Positions 56,699 through 64,000 of a DNA stretch of 64,000 nt are shown here, piece after piece; position 1 is the stretch's first letter; each line of letters starts with the position of its first letter. The stretch spans positions 196,005 through 260,004 of the forward strand of contig CAVVYV010000001.1 in NCBI GenBank assembly GCA_963752585.1, in the 5' to 3' direction. This stretch comes from CAVVYV01 sp963752585. Lineage in GTDB: Bacteria; Actinomycetota; Thermoleophilia; Solirubrobacterales; 70-9. Position numbers and translations under genes: made by a program. Below the pieces are notes generated by a model that worked only from the letters and a program-made list of their open reading frames with translations, was not told where the DNA came from and searched no databases.

Positions 56699-57403
56699 GC
56701 CTCCTCGGGCCCCGAGAACCGGAAGCCGACCCCGCGCACGGTGTGGATGTAGCTCGGCTTCTGCGGGTCGTCCCCGAGCTTCTTCCGCAGCCCGCTGATG
56801 TGGACGTCGAGGGTCTTCGTCGACCCGAACCAGTTCATGTCCCAGACCTGGTCGATCAGCGCCTCGCGGGTGATCACCGAGCCGGCCTCGGCCATCAGCG
56901 TCCGCAGCAGCTCGAACTCCTTTCGGGACAACTCGAGCGGCTTGCCGCCCAGCGTCGCCTCATGGCGGGCCTGATCGAGGCGCAGTTCGCCGATCGTGAT
57001 CGGCTCGCCCGTCGCCGGAGGCCGCCGTCGCGCGGCGGAGCACCGCTCGGACTCGCGCCGCCACCTCTCGCGCGGAGAAGGGCTTGACCACGTAGTCGTC
57101 GGCCCCGAGCTCGAGGCCCGCGACCCGATCGGCCTCCGACCCGCGCGCGGTGAGCATGATGATCGGCACCTCCGCGTCCCGCCGGAGCTCGCGGCAGACG
57201 TCGAGCCCGGATCCGTCGGGGAGTCCGATGTCGAGCAGAACAAGATCAGGCTGTGCGCTCCGGGCGGATTCGAGCGCCTCCCGCGCCGTGCCGGCCACCC
57301 GCGGATCGAAGCCCTCGCGGTCGAGCGCTTCGGCCAGCGGCTCGGTGATCGCCTCCTCGTCCTCGACGAGCAGGATCACCGGCCGCTGGCGCTCGACGCT
57401 CAT
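56695..57403 (-). CDS. OmpR-family response regulator (one frameshift)
   Basis: The receiver domain has VEDEEAITEPLAEAL, the phosphoacceptor Asp in LVLLDIGLPDGSGLDV, Thr in IIMLTARG and Lys in DDYVVKPFSAREV. The winged-helix output domain is read after a shift near 57025: PLELSRKEFELLRTLMAEAG, VWDMNWFGSTKTLDVHISGL, YIHTVRGVGFRF. It most resembles RegX3/MprA-type regulators. It heads the operon RR-HK-surface protein, with a leaderless TAGCAT promoter. Confidence 0.9.
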
Positions 57404-57410
57404 TCCGCGG

Positions 57411-57416
57411 ATGCTA
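57411..57416 (-). promoter_or_regulatory. -10 hexamer TAGCAT for response regulator
   Basis: On the minus strand TAGCAT lies 7 nt before ATG 57403. It sits in the 27-bp gap after the repeat-protein gene, so the two-component operon can be transcribed separately from that gene. Confidence 0.6.
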
Positions 57417-57430
57417 CGACCGCGGTTCGA

Positions 57431-57907
57431 TCAACCGTGTCCCGAGCTGCCGCCGCCCGAGTCCGAGCCGCTGTGGTCGTCATCGTCGTCATCGTCGCCG
57501 TGGCGATCCTCGGCGTTACCGGGCCCGGAGTTGTCCTCCCGGTCGTCGTCGCGGTCGCGGGCGTTGCCCGGCCCGGAGTTGTCCTCCCGATCGCCATGAC
57601 GGTCCCGTGCGTTCCCGGGGCCGGAGTTGTCGACGTCGTTGTTGTTGCCGTTGGGCTCGTTGACGCCGTTGCAGCGCGGGTCGTTCGCGTGCTCGGCCTC
57701 GTCGCAGGGCCCGCTGATGTCGTCGGTGGTGGTCGTTTCTGTGGTCGTCGTGCTGTCGGTGGTGGTCGTACCGTCGGTGGTCGTCGTGCTGTCGGTCGTG
57801 CTGCTCATGCTGTCGTCGCCGCCGGTCGCCGCGCCGGCGACCACGGCGCCGCCACCGACGATCAGGCCGGCGACCACAGCGATGATCACCTTGTTGAAAA
57901 TGCCCAT
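57431..57907 (-). CDS. Acidic repeat surface protein with DNSGPG units
   Basis: There are 158 residues. An N-terminal membrane helix (VIIAVVAGLIVGGGAVVAGA) is followed by a Thr-rich stretch (DSTTTTDGTTTTDSTTTTE), a two-Cys segment and three 16-residue units starting DNSGPGNA (residues 93-140). An Asp run and a Ser/Gly/His tail end it. It is likely exposed and disordered, with many acidic groups suited to cation binding. AAGGAGGA lies 5 nt before ATG 57907. It lies directly upstream of the two-component operon. The function is unknown. Confidence 0.6.
   Translation of the reverse strand: MGIFNKVIIAVVAGLIVGGGAVVAGAATGGDDSMSSTTDSTTTTDGTTTTDSTTTTETTTTDDISGPCDEAEHANDPRCNGVNEPNGNNNDVDNSGPGNARDRHGDREDNSGPGNARDRDDDREDNSGPGNAEDRHGDDDDDDDHSGSDSGGGSSGHG
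57488..57631 (-). repeat. Three tandem 48-bp coding repeats
   Basis: Three in-frame copies encode DNSGPGNA(R/E)DR followed by five mostly charged residues. The DNA copies differ at synonymous and some replacement positions, so the protein pattern is kept although the DNA has diverged. Confidence 0.8.
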
Positions 57908-58014
57908 GCTTCCTCCTTGGTTGGGGTGCGGCCACTATCGGCGTCGCCCGTCAGACGATGCCCAGGGCCGGGCAAGGGAAAGGGAAGGACCGGGTTAAGC
58001 CTCGGTAAGCGGCC

Positions 58015-58707
58015 TCAGGGCCCCTGAGCGCGTGCCACCAAGCCGGCGTAGACGAGCGCGAGGGCCTCGCCGAGGAGCTCCGGGGGGACGGAACCCGGCT
58101 CGATCAGCTCATCGACCGCGAGGCCGCCGATGATGCTCATCACGATGCGAGCGACGTCCTCCGCCGGCATCGTGAGGTCGGGCGTCCCGAGGTGGCGCGC
58201 CCGGGCTTCCATCGCGGCGGCTAGGGCGCCGCGAAGCTCCGTCTGGCGCTCGGCGTAGCGGGCGCGGAGCTCGGGATCGCGGATCGCGAGGCTCCAATAC
58301 TCGCGCTCGAGGAGCATCGCCTCGCGCTGCTCGCCGAGCTGTTGAGCGAACGCCCGGGTCCCCTCCACCGACATGTCGCGCTCGGGCGGCGCCGATGCGA
58401 GCAGCGCGAACCTGTCGCGCATCGGTGCGTCGATGCGCTCCTCGAGGAGCGCCATGAGGAGTTCCTCCTTGCCGGAGAAGTGCCAGTAGAGCGCCCCCTT
58501 GGAGTAGCCCGCCTCGGCGGCGATCTCGTCGACGCCGGCCTCGCGGTAGCCGCGGCGTGCGAAGACCCGCAGCGCCGCGGTCAGGAGCTCGTCGCGAGCC
58601 TCGCGGCCCTCTGCGCGCGCGGCGCGGGTGCGCCGATCGACACGCGCCCCGGCGTCCCCGCTCGACCTGCGCTGTTTGCCGGGTCTGGGCGTTTCGGTTG
58701 CGGGCAT
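58015..58707 (-). CDS. TetR-family transcriptional regulator
   Basis: There are 230 residues. A basic N-terminal tail precedes the helix-turn-helix ELLTAALRVFARRGYREAGVDEIAAEAG and YSKGALYWHFSGKEELLMALLEE, a strong TetR signature. The C-terminal domain is helical (AARYWSLAIRDPEL-like region, then GLAVDELIEPGSVPPELLGE) and ligand-binding. ATG 58707 follows TACTAT by 7 nt, so the mRNA is probably leaderless. It diverges from a GST-like gene, with one palindrome between them, implying that it represses both. Confidence 0.87.
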   Translation of the reverse strand: MPATETPRPGKQRRSSGDAGARVDRRTRAARAEGREARDELLTAALRVFARRGYREAGVDEIAAEAGYSKGALYWHFSGKEELLMALLEERIDAPMRDRFALLASAPPERDMSVEGTRAFAQQLGEQREAMLLEREYWSLAIRDPELRARYAERQTELRGALAAAMEARARHLGTPDLTMPAEDVARIVMSIIGGLAVDELIEPGSVPPELLGEALALVYAGLVARAQGP

Positions 58708-58713
58708 AGTGGA

Positions 58714-58738
58714 TATAGTACCGACTGACCAGTCGGTA
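58714..58738. promoter_or_regulatory. TetR operator overlapping divergent promoters and a start codon
   Basis: The inverted repeat TACCGACTG-AC-CAGTCGGTA spans 58719-58738; its last base is the A of the ATG at 58738. On the minus strand, TACTAT (58720-58715) is the TetR -10. On the plus strand TATAGT (58714-58719) is a -10 for the GST-like gene, whose transcript would then start inside the operator. Confidence 0.75.
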
Positions 58739-59490
58739 TGTACACGCTCTACGTCATCCCCGGTTCGCACGCGTGCCGCTCGGCGATGCTCATGCTCGAG
58801 CACAAGCAGGTTCCGTACCGGCGCGTCGACATCGTCACGCTCCTGCACCCGCTGGTAGTCCGGTTGCACGGATTCGACGCGGGAGGGCAGACGCGCAGCG
58901 CTGGCGCACGGCGCACGTTCGGGCTACGCCTAGGCGATCGCCTCGGCACTGTGCCGGCGCTCGCCGCCAACGGCGACCGGATCTCGACCAACCACGGGAT
59001 CGCGCGCTTCCTGGACGAGCGCCACCCCGAGCCCGCGCTGTTCCCGACCGACCCTGAGCGACGAGCGGCGGTCGAGGAGGCGGAGGGCTGGGCGAACGAA
59101 ACGCTACAGATGGCCGCCCGCCGGATCCCGGGGGCGGCGATGGTCCGCGACCCGGCGGCGTTCAGCCGGTCATCAGGAGACGGGCGGCTTGGATACCTCC
59201 TCTACAAGCGAGCGCTCACGCGACGCCTGATCGTCCCGAGGATCCTCAGCGGGGTCTTTGCCGCCGGCCCGGCGGCTGAGCGCGAGCTCCTGGCCGAGCT
59301 CCCCCCGATGCTCGACCGAATCGACGCCTGGATCGCCGACGGTGTCCTCGGGGGAGTGCAGCTGAACGCCGCGGACTTCATGGTCGCGCCGAGCCTGGCG
59401 CTGATCCTCTACCGGCCCGACGTCATGCCCATGTTCGAGGGCCGCCCAGCTCTAGAGCTTGTGGACCGGCTCCTGCCCGAGCCGGCGTAG
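58738..59490 (+). CDS. Glutathione S-transferase-like protein
   Basis: There are 250 residues. The thioredoxin-like N-terminal domain (MYTLYVIPGSHACRSAMLML with a Ser-His-Ala-Cys segment, then GTVPALAANGDRISTNHGIARFL, the glutathione-binding Pro and Ser/Thr region) is followed by an all-helical domain (EAEGWANETLQMAARRIPG). Actinobacteria generally use mycothiol, so the thiol cofactor is uncertain. Local control by the divergent TetR suggests a detoxification role. The frame is intact. Confidence 0.78.
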   Translation: MYTLYVIPGSHACRSAMLMLEHKQVPYRRVDIVTLLHPLVVRLHGFDAGGQTRSAGARRTFGLRLGDRLGTVPALAANGDRISTNHGIARFLDERHPEPALFPTDPERRAAVEEAEGWANETLQMAARRIPGAAMVRDPAAFSRSSGDGRLGYLLYKRALTRRLIVPRILSGVFAAGPAAERELLAELPPMLDRIDAWIADGVLGGVQLNAADFMVAPSLALILYRPDVMPMFEGRPALELVDRLLPEPA

Positions 59491-59496
59491 GCGCGA

Positions 59497-59513
59497 GCCC
59501 CACGCCGTGGGGC
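59497..59513 (+). terminator. Hairpin after GST-like gene
   Basis: A 7-bp perfect stem GCCCCAC/GTGGGGC with loop GCC begins 6 nt after the stop. There is no U tract, so it is a probable but weak terminator. Confidence 0.5.
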
Positions 59514-59538
59514 GAAATCCCGGCAACCCCCGAATAGA

Positions 59539-59562
59539 AACGACCCGCCGAGGCGGGCCGTT
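59539..59562. terminator. Hairpin terminator, mainly for the minus strand
   Basis: The stem is AACG-A-CCCGC / GCGGG-C-CGTT with loop CGAG and one A/C mismatch. Read on the minus strand it is followed by TCTATTC, a better U-rich tract, and lies about 60 bp after the stop of the small membrane protein gene. Confidence 0.6.
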
Positions 59563-59588
59563 CCTGGGGTACTACAGGGAGGAGAGAT

Positions 59589-59618
59589 ATGTGTGCTGCT
59601 TTTGTCTATGGGAGGTAG
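59589..59618 (+). CDS. Possible 9-residue peptide MCAAFVYGR
   Basis: An ATG with a strong GGGAGGAG ribosome-binding site about 5 nt upstream opens a nine-codon frame ended by TAG. The local sequence is AT-richer than the surroundings. No gene follows on the same strand, so it would not be a conventional attenuator. It may be chance, or a small toxin or leader. Confidence 0.2.
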   Translation: MCAAFVYGR

Positions 59619-59622
59619 GCGG

Positions 59623-59987
59623 TTAAGCCCCGAGCGGGCGACTGAACCGCGTTGAAGCGGTCAGCGCCAAATGCGCGGAGCCGAACCCGACCAAAAAGAC
59701 TGTTGCCACGAAGTCCCCGACGATCGCCGCGACGACCCCGACCGCGATCGTGATCGCGGCGAGCAGTAGTCGAGACCGGCGTGTGCCGTCAGCGGGATCT
59801 GGCTGCCCCGCTGGTCATCGCCGTAGACGGAGAGGGCGAGCCCGATCAGCGCCACCCCCAGCGCGATGCTGAGGGCGCCGGCCAGATAGCCGAAGCCGAG
59901 CGCGAACGGCGCCACGATCAGCAGCGGCGCGGCGACGACCTCGAGGGCCGCGTGGATCTGGATCGGTATCGCTCTGAGGACACTCAT
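59623..59987 (-). CDS. Small four-helix membrane protein (one frameshift)
   Basis: The product is about 121 residues with four hydrophobic helices (IHAALEVVAAPLLIVAPFALG, LAGALSIALGVALIGLALSV, then after a shift near 59770 LLAAITIAVGVVAAIVGDFV and FLVGFGSAHLALTASTRF). It resembles SPW-repeat-like small membrane proteins, function unknown. TACCCT lies 10 nt before ATG 59987. It diverges from tlyA. Confidence 0.55.
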
Positions 59988-60082
59988 GGCGCGACTCAGG
60001 GTACGAACGTATGTGCGATTCGTGTGTGAGGGCGATCACAGAGCTCCGCAGCGAAAGCCCCGCTGAGCGCGCATGGGAGCGT

Positions 60083-60088
60083 TAAGTT
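60083..60088 (+). promoter_or_regulatory. -10 hexamer TAAGTT for tlyA
   Basis: TAAGTT lies 6 nt before GTG 60095 with no Shine-Dalgarno sequence, giving a leaderless tlyA-nadK mRNA. Confidence 0.6.
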
Positions 60089-60094
60089 CGCCGC

Positions 60095-60879
60095 GTGAGC
60101 CGCAGGCGCGCCGACACCATGCTCGCCGAGCGCGGCCTGGCCGCGTCTCGCTCGGCCGCCGCCGCCTCGGTGCGGGCCGGGCGGGTGCGCCTCGGCCGCG
60201 GACGGCCCCGAGGTCGCGAAGCCGAGCGAGCTCCTGCCCGAGGACGCGGAGCTCATCGTCAAGGAGGGCGAGGAGTTCGTCTCCCGCGGGGGGACGAAGC
60301 TCGCCAACGCCCTCGAGGCGCTCCCGGTCGAGGTCGAGGGGCGCCTCTGCCTAGACGTCGGAGCCTCGACGGGAGGCTTCACCGACTGCCTGCTGCAGCG
60401 CGGCGCCACGGCGGTGATCGCGCTCGACGTCGGCTACGGCCAGCTCGACTGGCGCCTGCGCGAGGACTCCCGGGTGCTGGTGATGGAGCGGATCAACGCC
60501 CGCTACCTCGGCGACTCGACCTTGCCGTTCCAGGCTCACCTGGTGACGGTGGACGTCTCCTTCATCTCCCTCGCGGAAGCTCCTTGGCCCGATCGCCGAG
60601 GCGGCCGCGCCCGAGGTCGACCTGCTGGCGTTGGTCAAGCCCCAGTTCGAGCTCGGCCCCGAGCGGGTCGGCAAGGGTGGCGTGGTGCGGGAGGCCGGCG
60701 ATCGCCGCGATGCGATCCGCCAGGTCGCCGCCGCGGCCGAGGAGGAGGGCCTTGTCGTCCGCGGGCTCGCCTCTTCTGGGTTGCCCGGGCCGAAGGGGAA
60801 CCTCGAGACCTTCATCTGGTGCGCCCGCGATGGCGAGTCGGTGGACATGGAGGCGGCGATCACCGAGGTGGAGCCGTGA
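60095..60879 (+). CDS. tlyA: TlyA-type rRNA 2'-O-methyltransferase (frameshifted)
   Basis: An S4-like RNA-binding start (SRRRADTMLAERGLAASRSA) is followed, after a shift near 60205, by KEGEEFVSRGGTKLANALEA, the SAM motif LCLDVGASTGGFTDCLLQRG, ALDVGYGQLDWRLRED and VTVDVSFISL. After a second shift near 60580 come LLALVKPQFELGPERVGKGG and GPKGNLETFIWC. In mycobacteria TlyA methylates 16S and 23S rRNA and confers capreomycin sensitivity. It is coupled to nadK by GTGA overlap. Confidence 0.9.
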
Positions 60880-61725
60880 AGGCCGCCGTCCTCGTCACCC
60901 ACACGCATCCGGACGAGGCGACCGAGGCGGTCGCCGAGACGCGCGAGGATCGCCCGCGAGGCCTGCGGTCGAGCTGGTCGTCCCGCCGGACGAGCACGAC
61001 AAGCACGGCGAGGCGGTCACCGAGCTCGAGCGGGTGGAGGAGATGCCCGACCGCCCGACGTCTGCCTCGTCCTCGGCGGCGACGGCAGCATCCTCTACGC
61101 GCTCCGGCATTACGCCGGCACCGGGGTGCCGGTCTTCGGAATCAACTTCGGCACCGTCGGCTTCCTCGCGGCGGTCGAGCGCGAGGAGCTGGAGGAGGGG
61201 CTGCGGCGCGCGTTCAGCGGCGACTTCGAGATGATGGACATGCCGGGCCTCGAGGCGGAGGTGGGGGACGGGCCGCCGGTGGCGCTCAACGACGTCTCCT
61301 TCCTCCGGCGCCCGGAGGGCCGGGTCGCCGAGCTCTCCTACCGGGTCGGCGACGAGGAGGTCGGCAAGGTGCGATGCGACGGCCTGGTCGCGGCGACCCC
61401 GGCCGGGTCGACCGGCTACAACCTCGCCAACGGCGGGCCCGATCCTCGCCTGGGGGGTGAAGGGATATCGTCGTCAGCTTCATCGCCCCCCACACCCTCA
61501 CCGCGCGGGCGCTGGTGGTCGCACCCGGCGACTCCCTTCACGTCGCCAACGCCGCCGGCCGCGAGCCGGTTGAGGTCTCGCTCGACGGCGAGGCAAGCGG
61601 GGTGCTGGAGCCCGGGCGCGGAGGTGGAGATCCGCTTTCGCGAGGGCGTCGCCACGCTCGCCCAGCTGCCGGGCGCCAACTTCTACCACCGGATCCGCGA
61701 GAAGTTCGGCCGCCTGGCTCAGTAG
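60876..61725 (+). CDS. nadK: NAD kinase (frameshifted)
   Basis: The GGDG motif LVLGGDGSILYALRHYAG, FGINFGTVGFLAAVE, ALNDVSFLR-type NE/ND motif (VALNDVSFLRR), and DGLVAATPAGSTGYNLANGG are present. The C-terminal IAPHTLTARALVV is read after shifts. Four one-base shifts (near 60945, 61058, 61443 and 61615) break the gene. It phosphorylates NAD to NADP. In Actinobacteria it normally sits between tlyA and recN; here an extra gene separates it from recN. Confidence 0.92.
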
Positions 61726-61820
61726 CCCGCGCCTGTGCGCCGTTAACAGAACTGCGACATCGGGCGCTGCCCATTGACTATCGTCCCAGCGCTCGGTTCG
61801 GGCAGGGGGCATGTATTGAT

Positions 61821-63519
61821 ATGGGGCACACGAGCTTTCAGCTGAACCGCCGGGCGTTCCTCCGCGCCGGCCTCTCGAGCGCCGGCGCGCTCGCGCTCGG
61901 CCCCGCGTTCTTCGAGCGCGCCTTCGCCGCCGGGCCGGTCACCGTCGGCGCCGGGCCATACGGGCCGATCAGCCCCACCTTCAACGCCGACGGCATCGCG
62001 CTCCCGGCCGGGTTCAGCTCGCGCGAGATCGCCCGCGGTCAGAGCATGGTTCCCGGCGGGGGCGGCTACACCTGGCACGGCGGCACCGACGGCCAGGCGA
62101 CCTTCCCCACCCTCACCGCGGGACAGCCCGACGGTGGCTGGATCCTGGTGGCGAACTCCGAGGTGCCCGCACCTGGAGGCGGCGGCGTCTCGGGGGTCGA
62201 GTTCGCATCCAACGGGACCGTCGAGCGGGCCTATCGCGTGCTCGGTGGCACCACCTCCAACTGCGCCGGCGGACCGGCGCCCTGGGGCAAGTGGCTCTCG
62301 TGCGAGGAGCACTTCCAGGGCCGGGTTCACGAGTGCGACCCCGCCACATCCACGCCGCTAACCCCCGCGACTACGGCGCGCCCAGAGCTCGGCGTCTTTG
62401 CTCACGAGGCCGTCTGCGTCGATCCGGTCAACCGGCACCTCTACCTGACCGAGGACAAGCCGGACGGCTGCCTCTACCGGTTCACGCCGGCGAGCTATCC
62501 GGACCTGTCCGCTGGTGCGCTCGAGGTCGCCGTGGGGCCGATCGACGGCGATGGCAATGCCCAACCCGGCAAGCTGACTTGGAGGGAAGTCCCGGACCCG
62601 AGCGCCGGCGTCCCAGTGCTTACCCCTGACGGCGCCGAGATGTCGACCCCACTCGCCAGCAGGTCGACGACGCCGCCCACTTCAAGGGCGGCGAGGGGAT
62701 CTGGTACGACGAGGGCGTCGTCTACTTCACCACGAAGGGCGACGGGCGAGTCTGGACCTACACGATCGCCGGCTCTGAGCTCGAGGTCCTCTATGACCCG
62801 ACCGCCGTCGGCCCTGCGGGCCCGCTCAGCGGAGTGGACAACATCACCGTCTCACCATCGGGCGACATCTACGTCTGTGAGGACGGCGCCGATCACGACA
62901 TCTGCCTGATCACCCCCGACTTCGAGATCACCCGCTTCCTCAAGCTCGACCCGGTCAAGCACGCCGGTCCTACGGAGCCGAATCCGCTCGCGGACAACGA
63001 GACCGTGGGGCGTCATATTCAGCCCGGATGGAACGCGGATGTACTTCGGCGCCCAGCGCAGCTTCGCAGTTGGCACCGATGAGGCCCCCGCGGGTGTCGT
63101 CTACGAGGTCACGGGCCCGTTCCGCCAGACCACCGGCGGCCCGGGAGGCGTGCGGGGTTCGAGTACGGGGGGAATCCGCCTCCGGGTGCGGAAGCGCAAG
63201 CGGATCCCGAGATTCCTTCGCTTCGGCCTCCCGATCTTCCTCGAGCTCGACGAGCCGGCAGGAGTGCTTGCCACCCTGCGCATCCGTCCCCCGGTGCAGC
63301 GGCCGCAAGCGGGCCAGGTGGCCGCTCCCAGCTGATTGCCCGGGCGGCGCCGAGTGTGGCCGTCTCGGCCCCGTCGCTCTCCGGTTGGCGCCGATCGGCA
63401 GCGCCGCCAACCGCCTCGACGGCGAGGACGAGATCGTCGCGAAGTTGAAGGTGGCGGTCACCGACGCCGCGGGCAACCGCACCGTGCTCCGCCGGAGGAT
63501 CAAGCTGGTCGGGGAGTAA
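61821..63519 (+). CDS. PhoX-like (DUF839) protein with Tat signal (frameshifted)
   Basis: The twin-arginine signal LNRRAFLRAGLSSAGALALG and a cleavage region near FAAGP direct export of a folded protein. A beta-propeller follows: LPAGFSSREIARGQSMVPGG, GWILVANSEVPAPGGGGVSG, GTTSNCAGGPAPWGKWLSCEE, FAHEAVCVDPVNRHLYLTED and GVDNITVSPSGDIYVCEDG. These are typical of PhoX/DUF839 phosphatase relatives that use Ca and Fe. Shifts occur near 62650, 62975, 63015 and after 63280. The tail (AVTDAAGNRTVLRRRIKLV) looks like a separate beta domain. It is inserted between nadK and recN. Confidence 0.75.
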
Positions 63520-63552
63520 TCCGTCGGCACCCGTCGCTAGAACGGGTGGCCG

Positions 63553-64000
63553 ATGCTGCTCGAGCTCCGGATCGAGAACCTGCTCCTGATCGAGCGCGCC
63601 GAGCTCCGCCTCGGCCCGGGGCTGAACGCGATCACGGGCGAGACCGGCGCGGGGAAGACGATCCTCGCCCACTCCTTCGACCTGATCATGGGCGGCAAGG
63701 CGAGGCCGCAGATCGTCCGGCCGGGCGCCGATGAGGCCTACGTCGAGGGTGCGTTCGAACTGCCCGAGGGGATGCTCGGCGACCCTGAGCTGGCCGAGAT
63801 CGCCGCCCGGCTGCCGGAAGACCCCGGCGAGCTCGTCCTCGGGCGCCGGGTCTCGGCCTCCGGCCGGACCAGCGCCTTCATCCAGGGGCGGATGGCGTCG
63901 GCGGCCGAGCTCCGGGCGATCGGCGGCCGCCTGCTCGCCTTCTACGGCCAGCACGAGCATCGCAAGCTAACCCTCTCCAGCGCCCAGCTCGAGACCCTCG
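63553..64000 (+). CDS. recN: DNA repair protein RecN (partial, runs off the window)
   Basis: The start MLLELRIENLLLIERAEL, Walker A in NAITGETGAGKTILAHSFDL and QGRMASAAELRAIGGRLL with FYGQHEHRKL are diagnostic of the SMC-like RecN N-terminus. About 149 residues are present without a frameshift; the rest lies beyond base 64000. It acts in double-strand break repair. TAGAAC, a poor hexamer, lies 9 nt before ATG 63553. The tlyA-nadK-recN order supports the call. Confidence 0.92.
   Translation, partial: MLLELRIENLLLIERAELRLGPGLNAITGETGAGKTILAHSFDLIMGGKARPQIVRPGADEAYVEGAFELPEGMLGDPELAEIAARLPEDPGELVLGRRVSASGRTSAFIQGRMASAAELRAIGGRLLAFYGQHEHRKLTLSSAQLETL

Noticed and set aside
57488..57631. CRISPR-like array
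   Set aside because: The 48-bp units are in frame, contiguous without spacers, and encode a protein repeat.
215..63519. Programmed ribosomal frameshifting in the many broken genes
   Set aside because: The shifts hit unrelated housekeeping genes several times each, without a common slippery site or downstream structure, and some need a lost rather than an extra base. Assembly error is the simpler explanation.
215..63519. Pseudogenisation of aspS, alaS, aro genes and nadK
   Set aside because: Conserved motifs are intact on both sides of every shift and the genes are essential; decay would also leave substitutions and stops.

Overview
The window is high-GC bacterial DNA whose gene content and order point to an actinobacterium. 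The order alaS-ruvX-mltG-aroE-(A24 peptidase)-aroC-aroK-aroB-aroQ-pepQ ... efp-nusB, and separately tlyA-nadK-recN, follow the actinobacterial arrangement known from Mycobacterium. The lineage is probably a deep-branching high-GC group such as Thermoleophilia, but that is inference. I see no rRNA, CRISPR array, insertion sequence or phage gene. One tRNA (anticodon CAT) is present.

Layout. 0.2-3.5 kb: a membrane-anchored Kelch protein, lipoproteins and a PknB-type kinase. 3.5-15 kb: a branched-chain amino acid module, with a MocR-type regulator, leucine dehydrogenase, the three parts of a 2-oxoacid (Bkd-like) dehydrogenase, and a LivK-F-G-M-H ABC importer, organised around a shared divergent control region. 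15-26.7 kb: housekeeping and transport genes (EamA, a flavin disulfide reductase, tRNA, M29 peptidase, glutamate formimidoyltransferase, MBL hydrolase, hisS, aspS, a GH3 enzyme). 26.9-39.9 kb: an IscU-MnmA fusion, then alaS to pepQ, carrying most of the shikimate pathway. 39.9-44.7 kb: a transporter and regulator cassette that separates pepQ from efp. 44.8-49.1 kb: efp, nusB, xseB-like, ispA, dxs. 49.2-59.5 kb: accessory genes, including a secreted glycosidase with Ca-binding repeats, Cfa, MFS pumps, a two-component system flanked by two related acidic surface proteins, and a TetR/GST-like divergent pair. 60-64 kb: tlyA, nadK, a PhoX-like enzyme, recN (cut by the window end).

Two global properties matter for reading the annotation. 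First, many conserved genes (aspS, alaS, aroK, aroB, pepQ, nadK, the Bkd genes) are broken by single-base shifts, while long blocks (about 10.0-19.6 and 42.4-53.3 kb) are clean. I read these shifts as assembly errors rather than pseudogenes and give whole-gene spans. Second, many genes lack a Shine-Dalgarno sequence and instead have a TANNNT hexamer 6-9 nt before the start codon, the signature of leaderless transcription. In several places the TAG of the upstream stop codon is itself the start of that hexamer.

Most noteworthy for follow-up: the IscU-like domain fused in frame to MnmA; the leaderless, stop-codon-sharing promoter design; palindromic operators that sit on start codons (ArsR at 42.44 kb, TetR at 58.72 kb); and the two-component system bracketed by two DNSGPG-motif surface proteins.
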